A DNA stretch of 64,000 nucleotides, from positions 1,364,001-1,428,000 of the forward strand of contig NZ_CP011786.1 in the NCBI RefSeq assembly GCF_001263395.1, read 5' to 3'. The DNA comes from Bifidobacterium actinocoloniiforme DSM 22766 (lineage in GTDB: Bacteria; Actinomycetota; Actinomycetes; Actinomycetales; Bifidobacteriaceae). Below the pieces are notes generated by a model, which ran no database searches, was not told the DNA's origin, and was given only the letters and a program-made list of their open reading frames with translations. Positions 63,416 to 64,000 of the stretch are shown here, in pieces (the first letter of the stretch is position 1; each line of letters begins with the position of its first letter). The translations under genes were made by a program, and so were the position numbers.

Positions 63416-64000
63416 ATGAACATCATAGTCGTAGGAGCCAGCGGTCGGGTTGGTCGGGCGTGTGTGCGGCGGCTGGAGGCGCAAGGGCGGCACGTTATCG
63501 CCTGCGCCAGGCATTTGGACGGCATAGAGGCCAGTGAACTGGTGACGCCGGTCGCGTTTGATATGGCCGCGCCGCTGAATGCCATGATCACGGTATTTAA
63601 GGACGCACAGGCCGATGCCATCATCTTTACGGCTGGATCGCGCGGGGCGGACGTCATTCATGTGGACGCTCTGGGGGCTATCAAGACGATGGAAGCGGCC
63701 AAGGGGGCCGGCATCAAGCGCTATGTGCTGCTGGGGGCGCTGTTTGCGGCGGAACTGGAGCGTTGGGACGAGCCTGAGGTCAAGCGGGCCATCGACCAGC
63801 TGCCGGACTATTACCCGGCCAAGTACTTTGCGGACGACCATCTGATGCACTCCGGGCTGGACTACACGATTGTGGAGCCGGGGGCGCTGGTGGAAGAGGC
63901 CAGGACGGGCGCGGTCAACGTGGATGGGCGGCAGACCGGGCCCATAGCCATCGAGGATGTGGCGGCCATGCTGGTGGACAGTCTGGGGCAGCTGGGCAGC
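63416..64000 (+). CDS. NAD(P)-binding protein of the SDR/NmrA type (partial)
   Basis: The gene starts at ATG 63416, behind AAAGGAGAT, and remains open to the right edge (195 codons). The N-terminus MNIIVVGASGRVGRACVRRL is a Rossmann dinucleotide-binding motif. Then follow DAIIFTAGSRGADVIHVDA, a strand RYVLLGALFA, and YYPAKYFADDHLMHSGLDY, where the tyrosine and lysine resemble atypical short-chain dehydrogenases. TIVEPGALVEE and the IAIEDVAAMLVDSL helix complete the pattern. It is probably an NAD(P)H-dependent reductase or epimerase-like protein; the exact reaction is unknown. The end is outside the window. Confidence 0.85.
   Translation, partial: MNIIVVGASGRVGRACVRRLEAQGRHVIACARHLDGIEASELVTPVAFDMAAPLNAMITVFKDAQADAIIFTAGSRGADVIHVDALGAIKTMEAAKGAGIKRYVLLGALFAAELERWDEPEVKRAIDQLPDYYPAKYFADDHLMHSGLDYTIVEPGALVEEARTGAVNVDGRQTGPIAIEDVAAMLVDSLGQLGS

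Overview
The window is chromosomal DNA around the replication origin of a member of the Bifidobacteriaceae. The 16S rRNA (about 56995-58525) has actinobacterial/bifidobacterial variable regions, the 23S rRNA has the extra domain III segment typical of high-GC Gram-positives, and the sugar importers lack their own ATPases, as is usual in bifidobacteria. Base composition is high-GC except in a few lower-GC patches (about 28.4-30.0 kb, 47.4-49.4 kb and 62.4-63.4 kb). The species cannot be fixed by reading alone. An insect-gut type bifidobacterium is a guess from 16S wording and the plant-sugar genes.

Left part (0-5.5 kb): a leftward operon of two ABC sugar permeases and a GH42 beta-galactosidase, divergent from a LacI-type regulator. 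No substrate-binding protein is visible with it. From 5.5 to 25.9 kb nearly everything runs rightward, towards the origin: a membrane-anchored Ser/Thr kinase, a DsbA-like membrane protein, tRNA-Thr(UGU), a G5/transglycosylase wall protein, KsgA, a LytR_C protein, then (after leftward pcnB) Nudix - DUF6049 - MurJ with a fused pseudokinase, an aminotransferase broken by one in-frame stop, a D-Ala-D-Ala ligase-like gene and trxB. Kinase, Rpf-like protein, MurJ and Ddl together point to cell-wall synthesis and its control.

Origin region (25.9-45.3 kb): leftward parB and parA (with three parS sites), an alpha/beta hydrolase inserted between parA and rsmG, rsmG, khpB/jag, yidC, yidD, rnpA and rpmH. 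These diverge from rightward dnaA, oriC (DnaA boxes plus an AT-rich stretch at 35742-36162), dnaN, recF, a DciA/DUF721 gene, gyrB, gyrA and a DUF3566 membrane protein. A second small DnaA-box cluster lies upstream of parA.

Right part (45.3-64 kb): a VanZ/RDD membrane protein convergent and overlapping with an EamA exporter, an organophosphate antiporter of the GlpT/UhpT family behind a strong promoter and a hairpin leader, a GH51 arabinofuranosidase followed by a complete sugar ABC importer and its own LacI regulator, a proline-iminopeptidase-like hydrolase, one complete rRNA operon (16S-23S-5S, no spacer tRNA), a low-GC island with one small membrane protein, and the start of an NAD(P)-binding protein that runs off the right edge.

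The two carbohydrate loci look like parallel modules (regulator, importer, glycosidase) for galactosides and arabinosides. I found no CRISPR array, prophage or insertion sequence, and no clear new defence or mobile system. The best leads are the nonsense codon in the aminotransferase, the CG-centred operator-like pair before the GH51 gene, the structured segment between tRNA-Thr and the wall-hydrolase gene, and the parS/DnaA-box-rich insertion next to parA.
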